From Candidatus Aegiribacteria sp. (GTDB taxonomy: Bacteria > Fermentibacterota > Fermentibacteria > Fermentibacterales > JCC-6), in NCBI GenBank assembly GCA_030642525.1, contig DAOWNO010000048.1, positions 1 through 9,700 of the forward strand: 9,700 bases of DNA, in the 5' to 3' direction. The position numbers and the translations under genes were made by a program. Positions 1 to 6,301 of this stretch are shown here, piece after piece (positions within the stretch are counted from its first letter, which is position 1; each line of letters begins with the position of its first letter). Under the pieces are notes generated by a model, which had not been told where the DNA came from, did not search any database, and saw only the letters and a program-made list of their open reading frames with translations.

Positions 1-65
1 ATATCAGCATGTTAATATGTTTGCGGTTTCTGGAGAAATCCACGGCATCTTTTATGGGATGTGCG

Positions 66-1286
66 CTAATTCTCTCCCCATATTTTCAGTGTTTCAAGTA
101 CAATTCTGAAGGATGCTTCGAGGCCCTCTTCAGCAATCCATTCCTTTCTTGAGTGAAAGAACTCTCCTCCTGTAGGCAGATTCACCGTGGGAATTCCCAT
201 GAATGATAGTCTCGACCCGTCTGTGCCGCCTCTGATTGAACTTTCTTCCCCTTCATGGACAGCTCTTTCCATTCCCTTCAGGGCGTAATCAACAGGTCTT
301 CTATCCTTCAGAAGAATCTCTCCGGGATTCCGGTACTGCTCTGAAAGTTCAAGCGTAATCTCTGCACGCGGATATTTTACCCTGATCCATTTCTCAACGC
401 TGCGCATTCTGCTGATTCTTGTTTCCATACCCTCCAGGGTGAAATCTCGAAGAATCATCTTCAGTTCGCCCCCGGCGGTAACAGAAGAGATGGAAAGCGG
501 GTAATCATATCCCTCCATACCTGAGCTGTTCTCAGGCATTTCTTCGGAACTGATCATTGCAACAATATCTGCCAGAATCCGGACAGAGTTGACAAGAATA
601 CCCTTTGCGCTTCCGGGATGGACTTCATTCCCTTTTACTTTCCAGTTAGCTGACCACGCATTGAAGGTTTGTGTATCCACTTTCCCAACAGAACTTCCAT
701 CAACCGTATATGCAAAATCAGCACCGAATGTCGATATATCGAAATTGTCCATTCCCCTGCCGATTTCTTCATCTGTTGTGAACGCAACCTTCAGAGGGGG
801 TCTTGGTATATCAGGATCTGCGATGAGACGTCTGCATATCTCCATAATGATCGCAACACCGGCCTTGTCATCAGCTCCAAGCAGGGTTGTGCCATCAGAA
901 GTAATTATTGTACTTCCGACATACCTGATCATATCCACGGTCTCTTCCGGTTCTATGACAATATTTGATTGAAGAGTAATTGCCTTTCCGTCCCAGGCAC
1001 TGTGAAGAACAGGAGATACATTCTTACCTGAGACATCAGGAGAAGTGTCTACGTGAGCAATCAGGCCGATGACAGTATTACCGCTTCCCTCTCCTGGAAG
1101 AGTTGCATAAAGAGTACCTTTTTCATCCAATTCAATATGCTCCATACCTGTTTCTCGTAACTCACTCTCGAGTATTCTTAGAAAATCAACCTGACATGAG
1201 GAAGACGGTGAGGCAGTAGAGGTTGGATCTGATGCGGTATTGATTCTAACGTAACCCAGAAATCTTTCTATTAGCTGTTCAGACAT
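66..1286 (-). CDS. pepT: Peptidase T (tripeptide aminopeptidase)
   Basis: This is a cytoplasmic M20-family dizinc aminopeptidase that removes the N-terminal residue from tripeptides in the last steps of peptide breakdown. From the chosen ATG the protein is 406 residues, close to the 408 of E. coli PepT. The metal and catalytic positions fall where the family has them: H78 and D80 in HVDTSPD, D140 in GADDKAG, E173/E174 in TTDEEIGRG, D196 in YTVDG and H378 in EFFHSRKEW. The family signature IRGGTDGSRLSFMGIP is also present. The dimerisation (lid) domain lies between about 210 and 320. The ORF extends upstream to a TTG at 1313 and an ATG at 1301. I chose the ATG at 1286 because AAAGGAG lies just before it and the length then matches the family; the spacer of about 4 nt is short. 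The gene is transcribed divergently from pyrB. Confidence 0.95.
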   Translation of the reverse strand: MSEQLIERFLGYVRINTASDPTSTASPSSSCQVDFLRILESELRETGMEHIELDEKGTLYATLPGEGSGNTVIGLIAHVDTSPDVSGKNVSPVLHSAWDGKAITLQSNIVIEPEETVDMIRYVGSTIITSDGTTLLGADDKAGVAIIMEICRRLIADPDIPRPPLKVAFTTDEEIGRGMDNFDISTFGADFAYTVDGSSVGKVDTQTFNAWSANWKVKGNEVHPGSAKGILVNSVRILADIVAMISSEEMPENSSGMEGYDYPLSISSVTAGGELKMILRDFTLEGMETRISRMRSVEKWIRVKYPRAEITLELSEQYRNPGEILLKDRRPVDYALKGMERAVHEGEESSIRGGTDGSRLSFMGIPTVNLPTGGEFFHSRKEWIAEEGLEASFRIVLETLKIWGEN

Positions 1287-1290
1287 ATTT

Positions 1291-1297
1291 CTCCTTT
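1291..1297 (-). promoter_or_regulatory. Ribosome binding site of pepT
   Basis: On the minus strand AAAGGAG precedes the ATG at 1286 with a 4-nt spacer. It decides between three in-frame starts: the ATG at 1301 overlaps this motif, and the TTG at 1313 has no comparable motif. Confidence 0.6.
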
Positions 1298-1300
1298 TCA

Positions 1301-1328
1301 TTAACGGATTCAATCTGGTATATATACT
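1301..1328 (+). promoter_or_regulatory. Candidate sigma-70-type promoter for pyrBI
   Basis: A -35-like TTAACG (1301-1306, 4 of 6 matches to TTGACA) and a -10-like TATACT (1323-1328, 5 of 6 matches to TATAAT) are separated by 16 bp. Transcription would start near 1335, leaving a leader of about 47 nt. That is too short for the kind of leader-peptide attenuator known upstream of enterobacterial pyrBI. The overlapping dyads suggest control by a DNA-binding protein instead. The consensus of this organism is unknown. Confidence 0.4.
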
Positions 1329-1364
1329 GAAGATTCAGATTGAGTACAGACTGAAATCCGTAAA
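1301..1364. repeat. Nested inverted repeats in the pepT-pyrB divergent region
   Basis: The intergenic region holds several dyads. TTAACGGATT (1301-1310) matches the complement of AATCCGTAAA (1355-1364) at 9 of 10 positions, centred at 1332.5. The perfect palindrome with arms CTGAA and TTCAG (1327-1338) shares that same centre. A second perfect 8-bp pair, TCAATCTG (1310-1317) and CAGATTGA (1336-1343), brackets the self-complementary GTATATATAC (1318-1327). The symmetry overlaps the likely pyrB promoter. This would suit a dimeric regulator or a supercoil-sensitive structure. No T-tract follows, so a terminator is unlikely. The repeats are seen directly; their role is inferred. Confidence 0.55.
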
Positions 1365-1381
1365 CGAGAGCAGGTGGTTCA

Positions 1382-2305
1382 TTGGTATCCTTTAAGAACA
1401 GAAGCGTGATATCCATAAGAGATATGACGATGGATGATCTCATAAAAATTGTTGATACGACCAGTTTTGTGAAGAAATCTAATACCACAGACTTCATGAG
1501 AGACAAAACCGTAGCAACACTTTTTTTTGAACCTTCCACAAGAACCAGGCTCTCTTTCGAGTCGGCCGTTCTCAAAAGCGGCGGATCTGTTTTCGGTATA
1601 GCCAATCCTGGTTCATCTTCACAGAGCAAAGGTGAATCCTTTGCAGATTCGATCAGGACTGTAGCCGGGTATTGCGATGTAATGGTTATAAGGCACCCGG
1701 TAGAGGGAGCGGCAAGAATGGCTTCTGAGCTATCAGATACTCCTGTAATTAATGCGGGTGATGGAGCAAATCAACATCCTACCCAGACCTTTCTGGATCT
1801 GTTCACCATTAAGGAAGTTCTGGGCACTCTTGATGGGCTGAAGATTGGAATAGTGGGCGACCTTAAATACGGTAGAACAGTACATTCACTCACACACGCA
1901 CTTACACTGTTTGGTGCGGAATTAACCTTCATCTCACCGCCTGCTCTTGCGATGCCGGAGCATATGCTGAATGAACTTGATGACAGGAAGATTCATTACA
2001 GTAATATGGAAAATCTGGAAGATGCCGGAAAGAGCAATCTGGATATACTTTATGTGACCAGAATCCAGAAAGAGCGTTTCGGTGACCCGCAGGAATACGA
2101 AAAAGTCGCGGGAAGTTACAGAATCACCGGAGAAACTATCGAAATCCTGGGAAAAGACATCAGAATAATGCACCCGCTCCCACGCGTTGATGAGATTTCG
2201 GAGGAGATTGATAGTCTTCCGAACGCATTGTACTTCACTCAGGCTCACAACGGAATACCCACACGACAGGCGCTGCTCGGCCTGGTGACCGGAGGTCTGG
2301 ACTGA
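1382..2305 (+). CDS. pyrB: Aspartate carbamoyltransferase, catalytic chain
   Basis: It condenses carbamoyl phosphate with L-aspartate to give N-carbamoyl-aspartate, the committed step of pyrimidine synthesis. The protein is 307 residues, normal for the family. The carbamoyl-phosphate loop STRTRLSFE is at 52-60. Other active-site elements are K83-G84-E85 in the 80s loop, RHPVEGAARM at 104-113, NQHPTQT around H132, R165 after GDLKYG, R227 and Q229, and HPLPR at 264-268. The start is TTG at 1382: an in-frame TAA at 1361 closes the frame upstream, no ATG lies earlier than residue 15, and AGGTGG (1372-1377) precedes the TTG. This start also gives the expected N-terminal helix. The stop overlaps the pyrI start by one base, so the two chains are likely co-translated for holoenzyme assembly. 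Confidence 0.96.
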   Translation: MVSFKNRSVISIRDMTMDDLIKIVDTTSFVKKSNTTDFMRDKTVATLFFEPSTRTRLSFESAVLKSGGSVFGIANPGSSSQSKGESFADSIRTVAGYCDVMVIRHPVEGAARMASELSDTPVINAGDGANQHPTQTFLDLFTIKEVLGTLDGLKIGIVGDLKYGRTVHSLTHALTLFGAELTFISPPALAMPEHMLNELDDRKIHYSNMENLEDAGKSNLDILYVTRIQKERFGDPQEYEKVAGSYRITGETIEILGKDIRIMHPLPRVDEISEEIDSLPNALYFTQAHNGIPTRQALLGLVTGGLD

Positions 2306-2763
2306 TGGATAGAGCATACAAGGTTTATTCAATTCAGAATGGAACTGTCATTGATCATATTCCCACTCCCCTTGCTCTCAAGGTCATCCGCATACTTGGA
2401 CTCGGAAATGAAGGAATAATGACTATCGGCATCGGTTTCCGATCCAAGAAGCATCCTGACGGCAAAGATATTGTCAAAGTCGAGAACCGAGTATTATCTC
2501 ATGATGAAACGGACATGATCGCTCTGATAGCTCCCGATGCTACAATCAACATCATCAAAGATGCCAGAGTATTTGAAAAACGTCAGATTTCTCTGCCTTC
2601 TGAGGTCAGATGTATTCTTGTCTGCCCAAATCCCAACTGTGCAACCAACAAACTGGGAGCAGAAAGACACTTCTTTCTCGAAGACAGAAAATCTGTTACA
2701 TACAGATGCAAATACTGTGAACGCGCAACTGTGATCGAAGCTGATCTGCTGAGCTCAAATTAA
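2305..2763 (+). CDS. pyrI: Aspartate carbamoyltransferase, regulatory chain
   Basis: This 152-residue protein is the allosteric subunit that binds ATP, CTP or UTP and links catalytic trimers into the holoenzyme. The N-terminal nucleotide-binding domain carries VIDHIP (D17, H18), K54, K58 and K92, which correspond to effector-site residues of the E. coli chain, so feedback control is probably intact. The C-terminal zinc domain has C107-x4-C112 and C135-x2-C138, the usual four ligands that hold the interface with PyrB. GGAGG at 2291-2295 lies 9 nt before the ATG, inside the end of pyrB, and the ATG overlaps the pyrB TGA by one base. PyrI is absent from many bacteria, so its presence means an enterobacterial or archaeal style of pyrimidine control here. 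Confidence 0.95.
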   Translation: MDRAYKVYSIQNGTVIDHIPTPLALKVIRILGLGNEGIMTIGIGFRSKKHPDGKDIVKVENRVLSHDETDMIALIAPDATINIIKDARVFEKRQISLPSEVRCILVCPNPNCATNKLGAERHFFLEDRKSVTYRCKYCERATVIEADLLSSN

Positions 2764-2795
2764 AAGGAAATACAGGATTGTTTTGCGATATGCTG

Positions 2796-3356
2796 TCAGA
2801 TCATTCCCGGCGACTTAATCTTGAAATATCTGTCCCGTTCGCTGAAAACGCATCCGCAGTAAGACTGCCGGTACATGCCGTTTTCTCTGGAAATTCTTAT
2901 TGAATCCTTGTATAGATCTCTGAAATCTCTATATATGAATTCCACTCCAGCCTTGAACGCTGCGTTCTCTCCAGCTTTTATTATCTGCTCCTGGTTCTGA
3001 TAGGGACTGACAGACAGAGTTGTTGAGAATGCAGGCATTCCCATTTCGTGTGCTCTATCTGCTGTCACTGAAAGCCTGTCTTCAAAGCAGGAATAACATC
3101 TGTTCTCTGCCTCAAGAAGCATTCTTATGTTCTCCTCCAGGGGATATGCTTCAACTATCTCAAGAGGAATTCCCTCTGAACCGGAGTATGCGGTCAAAGT
3201 CTCCAGTCTTCTCTGTCTTTCCTTGAAGGGATGAATATTGGGATTGTAAAAGAAGGCTGTAACTGCGAATCCCTCGCGGGAGAGTGCCTTCTGAACAACG
3301 GTCATGCACGGAGCACAGCAAACATGCAGCAGCAGCGGAACGGACTTAGACCGCAT
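2796..3356 (-). CDS. queH: Epoxyqueuosine reductase QueH
   Basis: QueH reduces epoxyqueuosine to queuosine in the wobble position of GUN-anticodon tRNAs. It is the non-orthologous replacement for cobalamin-dependent QueG. The 186-residue protein has the family cysteines: HVCCAPC at 11-17, C87 and C90 in the RCYSCF motif, and C167/C169 in YCGC. Between them is the conserved STTLSVSPYQN (111-121). The adjacent Cys pair and the C-x2-C pair are known ligands of the iron-sulfur and metal site in the family; the phosphate-loop character of the N-terminus is an HUP-like trait. The gene starts 18 nt after ruvB ends, without a clear Shine-Dalgarno motif, so it is probably read as the last cistron of the ruv operon. 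It converges with pyrI across a 32-bp gap in which I see no terminator hairpin. Confidence 0.93.
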   Translation of the reverse strand: MRSKSVPLLLHVCCAPCMTVVQKALSREGFAVTAFFYNPNIHPFKERQRRLETLTAYSGSEGIPLEIVEAYPLEENIRMLLEAENRCYSCFEDRLSVTADRAHEMGMPAFSTTLSVSPYQNQEQIIKAGENAAFKAGVEFIYRDFRDLYKDSIRISRENGMYRQSYCGCVFSERDRYFKIKSPGMI

Positions 3357-3374
3357 ATAAAATATTCATGTCAG

Positions 3375-4394
3375 TCACAACGGCAATTCTTCCTGACCCC
3401 TGTGATCAAGCCCGAGATGTCTGCATGCTTTGGGAGTAGACATTCTTCCCCTGCTTGTTCTGTTTAGAAATCCGGCTGAAAGAAGGAAGGGCTCAACTAC
3501 ATCGATGAGAGTATCCTGTTCCTCGTTCAAGGTTGCAGCAAGAGCAGCAATACCAACCGGACCGCCTGTATACTGTTTTATGATTATCTGAAGATACTTC
3601 CTGTCCAGACTGTCCAGTCCGTCTTCATCGATACCATGAATATCCATTGCCTCAACTGCGACATCCTCTGTAATGGAATCCTTTTCTTCAACCTGCGCGA
3701 AATCGCGAACTCTCTTGAGAAGTCTGTTGGATATCCTGGGGGTTCCCCGGGATCGAAAAGCAATTGTCTCCGCTCCTTCATCAGTAATATCAATTTTAAG
3801 AATCTTTGATGATCTACGGACAATTTCAGTCAGTTCACACGGATGGTAGAATTGCATATGGAGCGAGAGGCCGAATCTGTCTCTCATTGGCCCGGTGATG
3901 AGTCCGGCCCTCGTAGTGGCGCCGATTATAGTGAATTCAGCCAGATCAAGTCTTACGGTTCGGGCGTGAGGACCCGGATCAAGTATTATGTCTATTTCAA
4001 AATCTTCCATAGCTGGATACAGGTACTCTTCGACAACTCTCGGCAATCTGTGCATTTCATCAATAAAGAAGATATCACCCTGCTGGAGATTGGTGAGTAT
4101 TCCTACAAGATCAGCAGCTCTTTCAAGAGCCGGACCGGAGGCAGAAACAAAACCTGCGTTCATCTCGGTTGCCACGATATGAGCGAGAGTTGTCTTACCA
4201 AGACCGGGAGGACCATGAAAAAGAATATGATCAAGAGGTTCACCTCTTCCGATAGCAGCCTGAATAGCTATGGATAGTTTCTTAATTACAGCTTCCTGCC
4301 CGATATACTCGTTCAGAGTCCCCGGTCGAAGAGAAGTAAGCGTGCTTTCGTCTGTACTCTCGAATCCGCCTGAGATAATGGACTCTCTGCTCAC
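3375..4394 (-). CDS. ruvB: Holliday junction branch migration ATPase RuvB
   Basis: RuvB is the AAA+ motor that, loaded by RuvA, pumps DNA through Holliday junctions during recombination and repair. The domains are in normal order. Walker A is GPPGLGKTT, Walker B is FFIDEMHRL (Met where Ile is usual), sensor 1 is IGATTRAG, and the arginine-finger segment is PMRDRFG. The small lid domain contains GTPRISNRLLKRVRDFA, and the C-terminal winged helix starts near GGPVGIAALAATL and ends at RTSRGR. I prefer the GTG at 4394: it gives 339 residues, overlaps the ruvA stop as GTGA (4 nt), and has CAGGAG six bases upstream. The alternative ATG at 4421 adds nine residues (348 in total), overlaps ruvA by 31 bp and has only a weak GGAAG. 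The identity is certain; the start is likely. Confidence 0.96.
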   Translation of the reverse strand: MSRESIISGGFESTDESTLTSLRPGTLNEYIGQEAVIKKLSIAIQAAIGRGEPLDHILFHGPPGLGKTTLAHIVATEMNAGFVSASGPALERAADLVGILTNLQQGDIFFIDEMHRLPRVVEEYLYPAMEDFEIDIILDPGPHARTVRLDLAEFTIIGATTRAGLITGPMRDRFGLSLHMQFYHPCELTEIVRRSSKILKIDITDEGAETIAFRSRGTPRISNRLLKRVRDFAQVEEKDSITEDVAVEAMDIHGIDEDGLDSLDRKYLQIIIKQYTGGPVGIAALAATLNEEQDTLIDVVEPFLLSAGFLNRTSRGRMSTPKACRHLGLDHRGQEELPL

Positions 4395-4990
4395 TTTCTG
4401 CTCCTGATTCTCATCGCGCATTTAATCACTTCCGGGGTATCCGCATCATCGCCAAGTTCCTTTACAGTCAGAGCAAGGAGAGTTTCAGCTTCAGAAGCCG
4501 GAATACCAAGCTGTCGAAGCACAGCCCTGGCTTCACCCAGAGCAGCTGTATCCGACCGTACAGCTGAGAGGGAACCATAGACTTTCTGCATCTGATCCTG
4601 AAGCCTGGCTACAATCTGCCTTGCCCTCTTGTTTCCTATTCCCGGAAGTGCGGTCAGATAAGCATAATCCTCGGAAGCAATTGCACCCCCTATCTCGAAA
4701 GGGGGTCTCGCAAGTGCCTTTACAGCTGCTTTTACACCTACTCCGGATACGGAGATAAACTGCTCGAAGAATTCTCTGTCCCTGATCTCCGGAAATCCCA
4801 CAATAAGAGGCACAATGCGATTCCCTTCCATTTGAAAATGAAGATATACAGGTATATCCAGCGTCTGTCCAACTGAAATCCGTCTCAGGAAGAATCCCGG
4901 AGCAAGTATCGATAATACAACGGGACCCGTCCGGAGATAGATGGTGGAATCACCCGTGTCTACTACTGTTCCTCTTATACTTTCTATCAT
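4391..4990 (-). CDS. ruvA: Holliday junction binding protein RuvA
   Basis: RuvA tetramers bind the four-way junction and recruit RuvB rings. From the ATG at 4990 the protein is 199 residues, normal for the family, and begins MIESIRGTVV, matching the usual MIxxLRG opening of the OB-fold domain (1 to about 65). Two helix-hairpin-helix motifs follow, around SVSGVGVKAA (80-89) and ALPGIGNKRA (114-123). A flexible linker follows near 135-150, and then the RuvB-contacting domain III (about 150-199). The acidic-pin loop reads MEGN, with only one acidic residue, where E. coli has two. An in-frame GTG at 4999 would add three residues but breaks the family N-terminus. The gene overlaps the end of ruvC by about 41 bp, so translation is likely coupled. 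No strong Shine-Dalgarno motif is visible. Confidence 0.95.
   Translation of the reverse strand: MIESIRGTVVDTGDSTIYLRTGPVVLSILAPGFFLRRISVGQTLDIPVYLHFQMEGNRIVPLIVGFPEIRDREFFEQFISVSGVGVKAAVKALARPPFEIGGAIASEDYAYLTALPGIGNKRARQIVARLQDQMQKVYGSLSAVRSDTAALGEARAVLRQLGIPASEAETLLALTVKELGDDADTPEVIKCAMRIRSRK
4401..4405 (-). promoter_or_regulatory. Ribosome binding site deciding the ruvB start
   Basis: AGGAG on the minus strand, inside the end of ruvA, lies 6 nt before the GTG at 4394. It supports the GTGA stop-start overlap with ruvA over the upstream ATG at 4421. Confidence 0.6.
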
Positions 4991-5480
4991 ACCGTTCACT
5001 TTCGTATGCAGCTATTGCAGCAGCAAGAGCGTCAGTAACATCATCAGGCCGTATTTCTTCAGATATACCCAGAAGGTGCCTGACCATACCGGCAACCTGT
5101 TCCTTGCTTGCCCTTCCTTTTCCGGTCACAAGCTTCTTTATCGTTGTTGAAGGGAGCGGAACAATCCGCAGATTTCTCCTTTGACCCGCAAGGCAAAGCA
5201 CTCCCCTGGCGTGCCCCATCTTGATAGCTGTGACAGGATGCCTGTAATGCGAATACACCTTCTCCAGTCCCATGGCTTCAGGGTGAAAGGAGTCTATTAC
5301 TTCTATCAGGCCGGTGTAAAGTTCATCAAGCCTTGCGGGAAGAAGATCATGCGGTGAGGATTTGATCGTCCCTGCATCAACTAATACTATGTTTCCTGAC
5401 TCAAATCTAAGAACACCGTAACCTGTTGTACCCAGTCCAGGATCTATACCGATATAAACCGGAGCTTTATCAGGATTCAA
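4950..5480 (-). CDS. ruvC: Crossover junction endodeoxyribonuclease RuvC
   Basis: RuvC is the homodimeric RNase H-fold nuclease that cuts Holliday junctions symmetrically. The 176-residue protein has all four catalytic acids in family context: D13 in GIDPGLGTTGYGV, E73 in GLEKVY, and D147 and D150 in RPDDVTDALA. The KxGHARG segment (87-93) and the STTIKKLVTGKGRASKEQV segment (111-129) are also characteristic. The start is TTG at 5480, three bases after the yebC stop, with GGGAA about 7 nt upstream. No other start codon fits before the first catalytic strand. The last residues form a basic tail (YDRKYKRNSSRHG) that overlaps the start of ruvA. Confidence 0.95.
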   Translation of the reverse strand: MNPDKAPVYIGIDPGLGTTGYGVLRFESGNIVLVDAGTIKSSPHDLLPARLDELYTGLIEVIDSFHPEAMGLEKVYSHYRHPVTAIKMGHARGVLCLAGQRRNLRIVPLPSTTIKKLVTGKGRASKEQVAGMVRHLLGISEEIRPDDVTDALAAAIAAYESERYDRKYKRNSSRHG

Positions 5481-5483
5481 CTG

Positions 5484-6209
5484 CTATTCCCGAATCTCGA
5501 AATTTGTATGAACCGCCTGTACATCATCACACTCTTCAAGTGCTTCAAGGAGCTGCAGCGCTTTGCCGGCCTTTTTCTCTGTAAGCCCGATCCAGTTCTC
5601 AGGCTGCTTCGTGATCTCAGCGCTTTCTATCATGATTCCTGACTTCTCAAGAACATCTTTCACATCAAACACATCCGAAGGTGAGGTCATGGCAATTATG
5701 ATATCATCCTGCAATTGAACGTCCTCAAGACCGAAGTCAAGACCAGCTTCGAGAACCTGATCCTCCGAGTATTCAGCCCCGCTGATCGTTATCTGTCCCA
5801 CTCTGCTGAACATGTAAGCTACACTGTTCTTTGAACCCAGATGACCTCCATGCTTGGAAAGGATGTGTCTAATATCCGCTGCGGCCCTGTTCTTGTTATC
5901 GGTCAGCACTTCAATAATAATCGCCACTCCTCCAGGACCATACGCTTCGTAAACAATCTCTTCGTAATTAATACCTTCAAGATCACCGGTTCCCCTTTTT
6001 ATTGCCCTGTCAATGTTATCTGAAGGCATGTTTTGAGATTTCGCGGTCTCAACAGCTACTCTGAGTCTTGAGTTGGTTTCAGTATCTGCTCCGCCGTCCC
6101 TTGCGGCAACAGATATCTCCTTTACCAGACGGCTGAATATCTTGCCTCTGGCGGCGTCAGCTTTCTGTTTTTTGTGTTTGATACTGCTCCACTTATTATG
6201 TCCTGACAT
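5484..6209 (-). CDS. yebC: YebC/PmpR family protein (TACO1-like)
   Basis: This 241-residue protein belongs to the YebC/PmpR/TACO1 family. Members are variously described as DNA-binding regulators and as factors that help ribosomes through difficult proline-rich stretches. The signature N-terminus MSGHNKWSSIKHKK is complete. Family blocks follow at AARDGGADTETNSRLR (36-51), NMPSDNIDRAIKRGTG (59-74), YEAYGPGGVA (87-96), TDNKNRAAADIRH (102-114) and LSKHGGHLGSKNSVAYMF (116-133). The ATG at 6209 has GGGAG about 6 nt upstream. A yebC-ruvC-ruvA-ruvB order is common in bacteria. The gene is probably the first of its transcript, since a 92-bp gap with possible promoter elements precedes it. Confidence 0.95.
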   Translation of the reverse strand: MSGHNKWSSIKHKKQKADAARGKIFSRLVKEISVAARDGGADTETNSRLRVAVETAKSQNMPSDNIDRAIKRGTGDLEGINYEEIVYEAYGPGGVAIIIEVLTDNKNRAAADIRHILSKHGGHLGSKNSVAYMFSRVGQITISGAEYSEDQVLEAGLDFGLEDVQLQDDIIIAMTSPSDVFDVKDVLEKSGIMIESAEITKQPENWIGLTEKKAGKALQLLEALEECDDVQAVHTNFEIRE

Positions 6210-6233
6210 TCACATCTCCCGTCCGCATTATTC

Positions 6234-6288
6234 AGTATAACTTCATCAAAGCTAATGCAACATTAGATATCTGTCCTGCTCCGGTCAA
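6234..6288 (-). promoter_or_regulatory. Possible promoter region of yebC-ruvCAB-queH
   Basis: In the 92-bp gap before yebC the minus strand shows TTGACC (6283-6288) 17 bp before a weak TAATGT (6260-6265). A second possible pair is TTGCAT (6255-6260), 15 bp before TATACT (6234-6239, 5 of 6 matches to TATAAT). The two are mutually exclusive readings, and neither is strong. Read-through from the upstream zinc-ribbon genes is equally possible, as I see no terminator between them. Confidence 0.3.
6252..6266. repeat. Perfect 6-bp inverted repeat upstream of yebC
   Basis: CTAATG and CATTAG flank a CAA centre, a perfect dyad of 15 bp in an otherwise unstructured gap. It overlaps both candidate promoters of yebC, so an operator role is plausible. 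The stem is AT-rich and no T-run follows on either strand, so it does not look like a terminator. Confidence 0.4.
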
Positions 6289-6301
6289 GAAGTAACTCCA
6301 C

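Noticed and set aside
1..65. Possible start of a further minus-strand gene after pepT
   Set aside because: One minus-strand frame is open to the edge and reads plausibly (around DAVDFSRNRKHINML), but it has only a GTG or a late ATG and no ribosome binding site. Too little is inside the window to call a gene, and no terminator is seen either.
589..972. Plus-strand frame of 127 codons antisense to pepT
   Set aside because: It is a mirror of the conserved pepT catalytic region and shows no protein-like features of its own.
1934..2332. Minus-strand frame of 132 codons antisense to pyrB
   Set aside because: It is fully covered by pyrB and the start of pyrI, and the translation shows no domain signs.
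2764..2795. Bidirectional terminator between pyrI and queH
   Set aside because: These 32 bases separate two convergent genes, but I find no stem-loop followed by a T-run on either strand.
3843..4277. Plus-strand 144-codon reading frame antisense to ruvB
   Set aside because: It lies wholly inside ruvB, whose motifs are all intact on the other strand. The translation has no recognisable motif or ribosome binding site.
4391..4421. Long 31-bp ruvA/ruvB overlap using the ATG at 4421
   Set aside because: The GTG at 4394 has AGGAG at good spacing and a 4-nt overlap. The ATG remains possible but is less supported.
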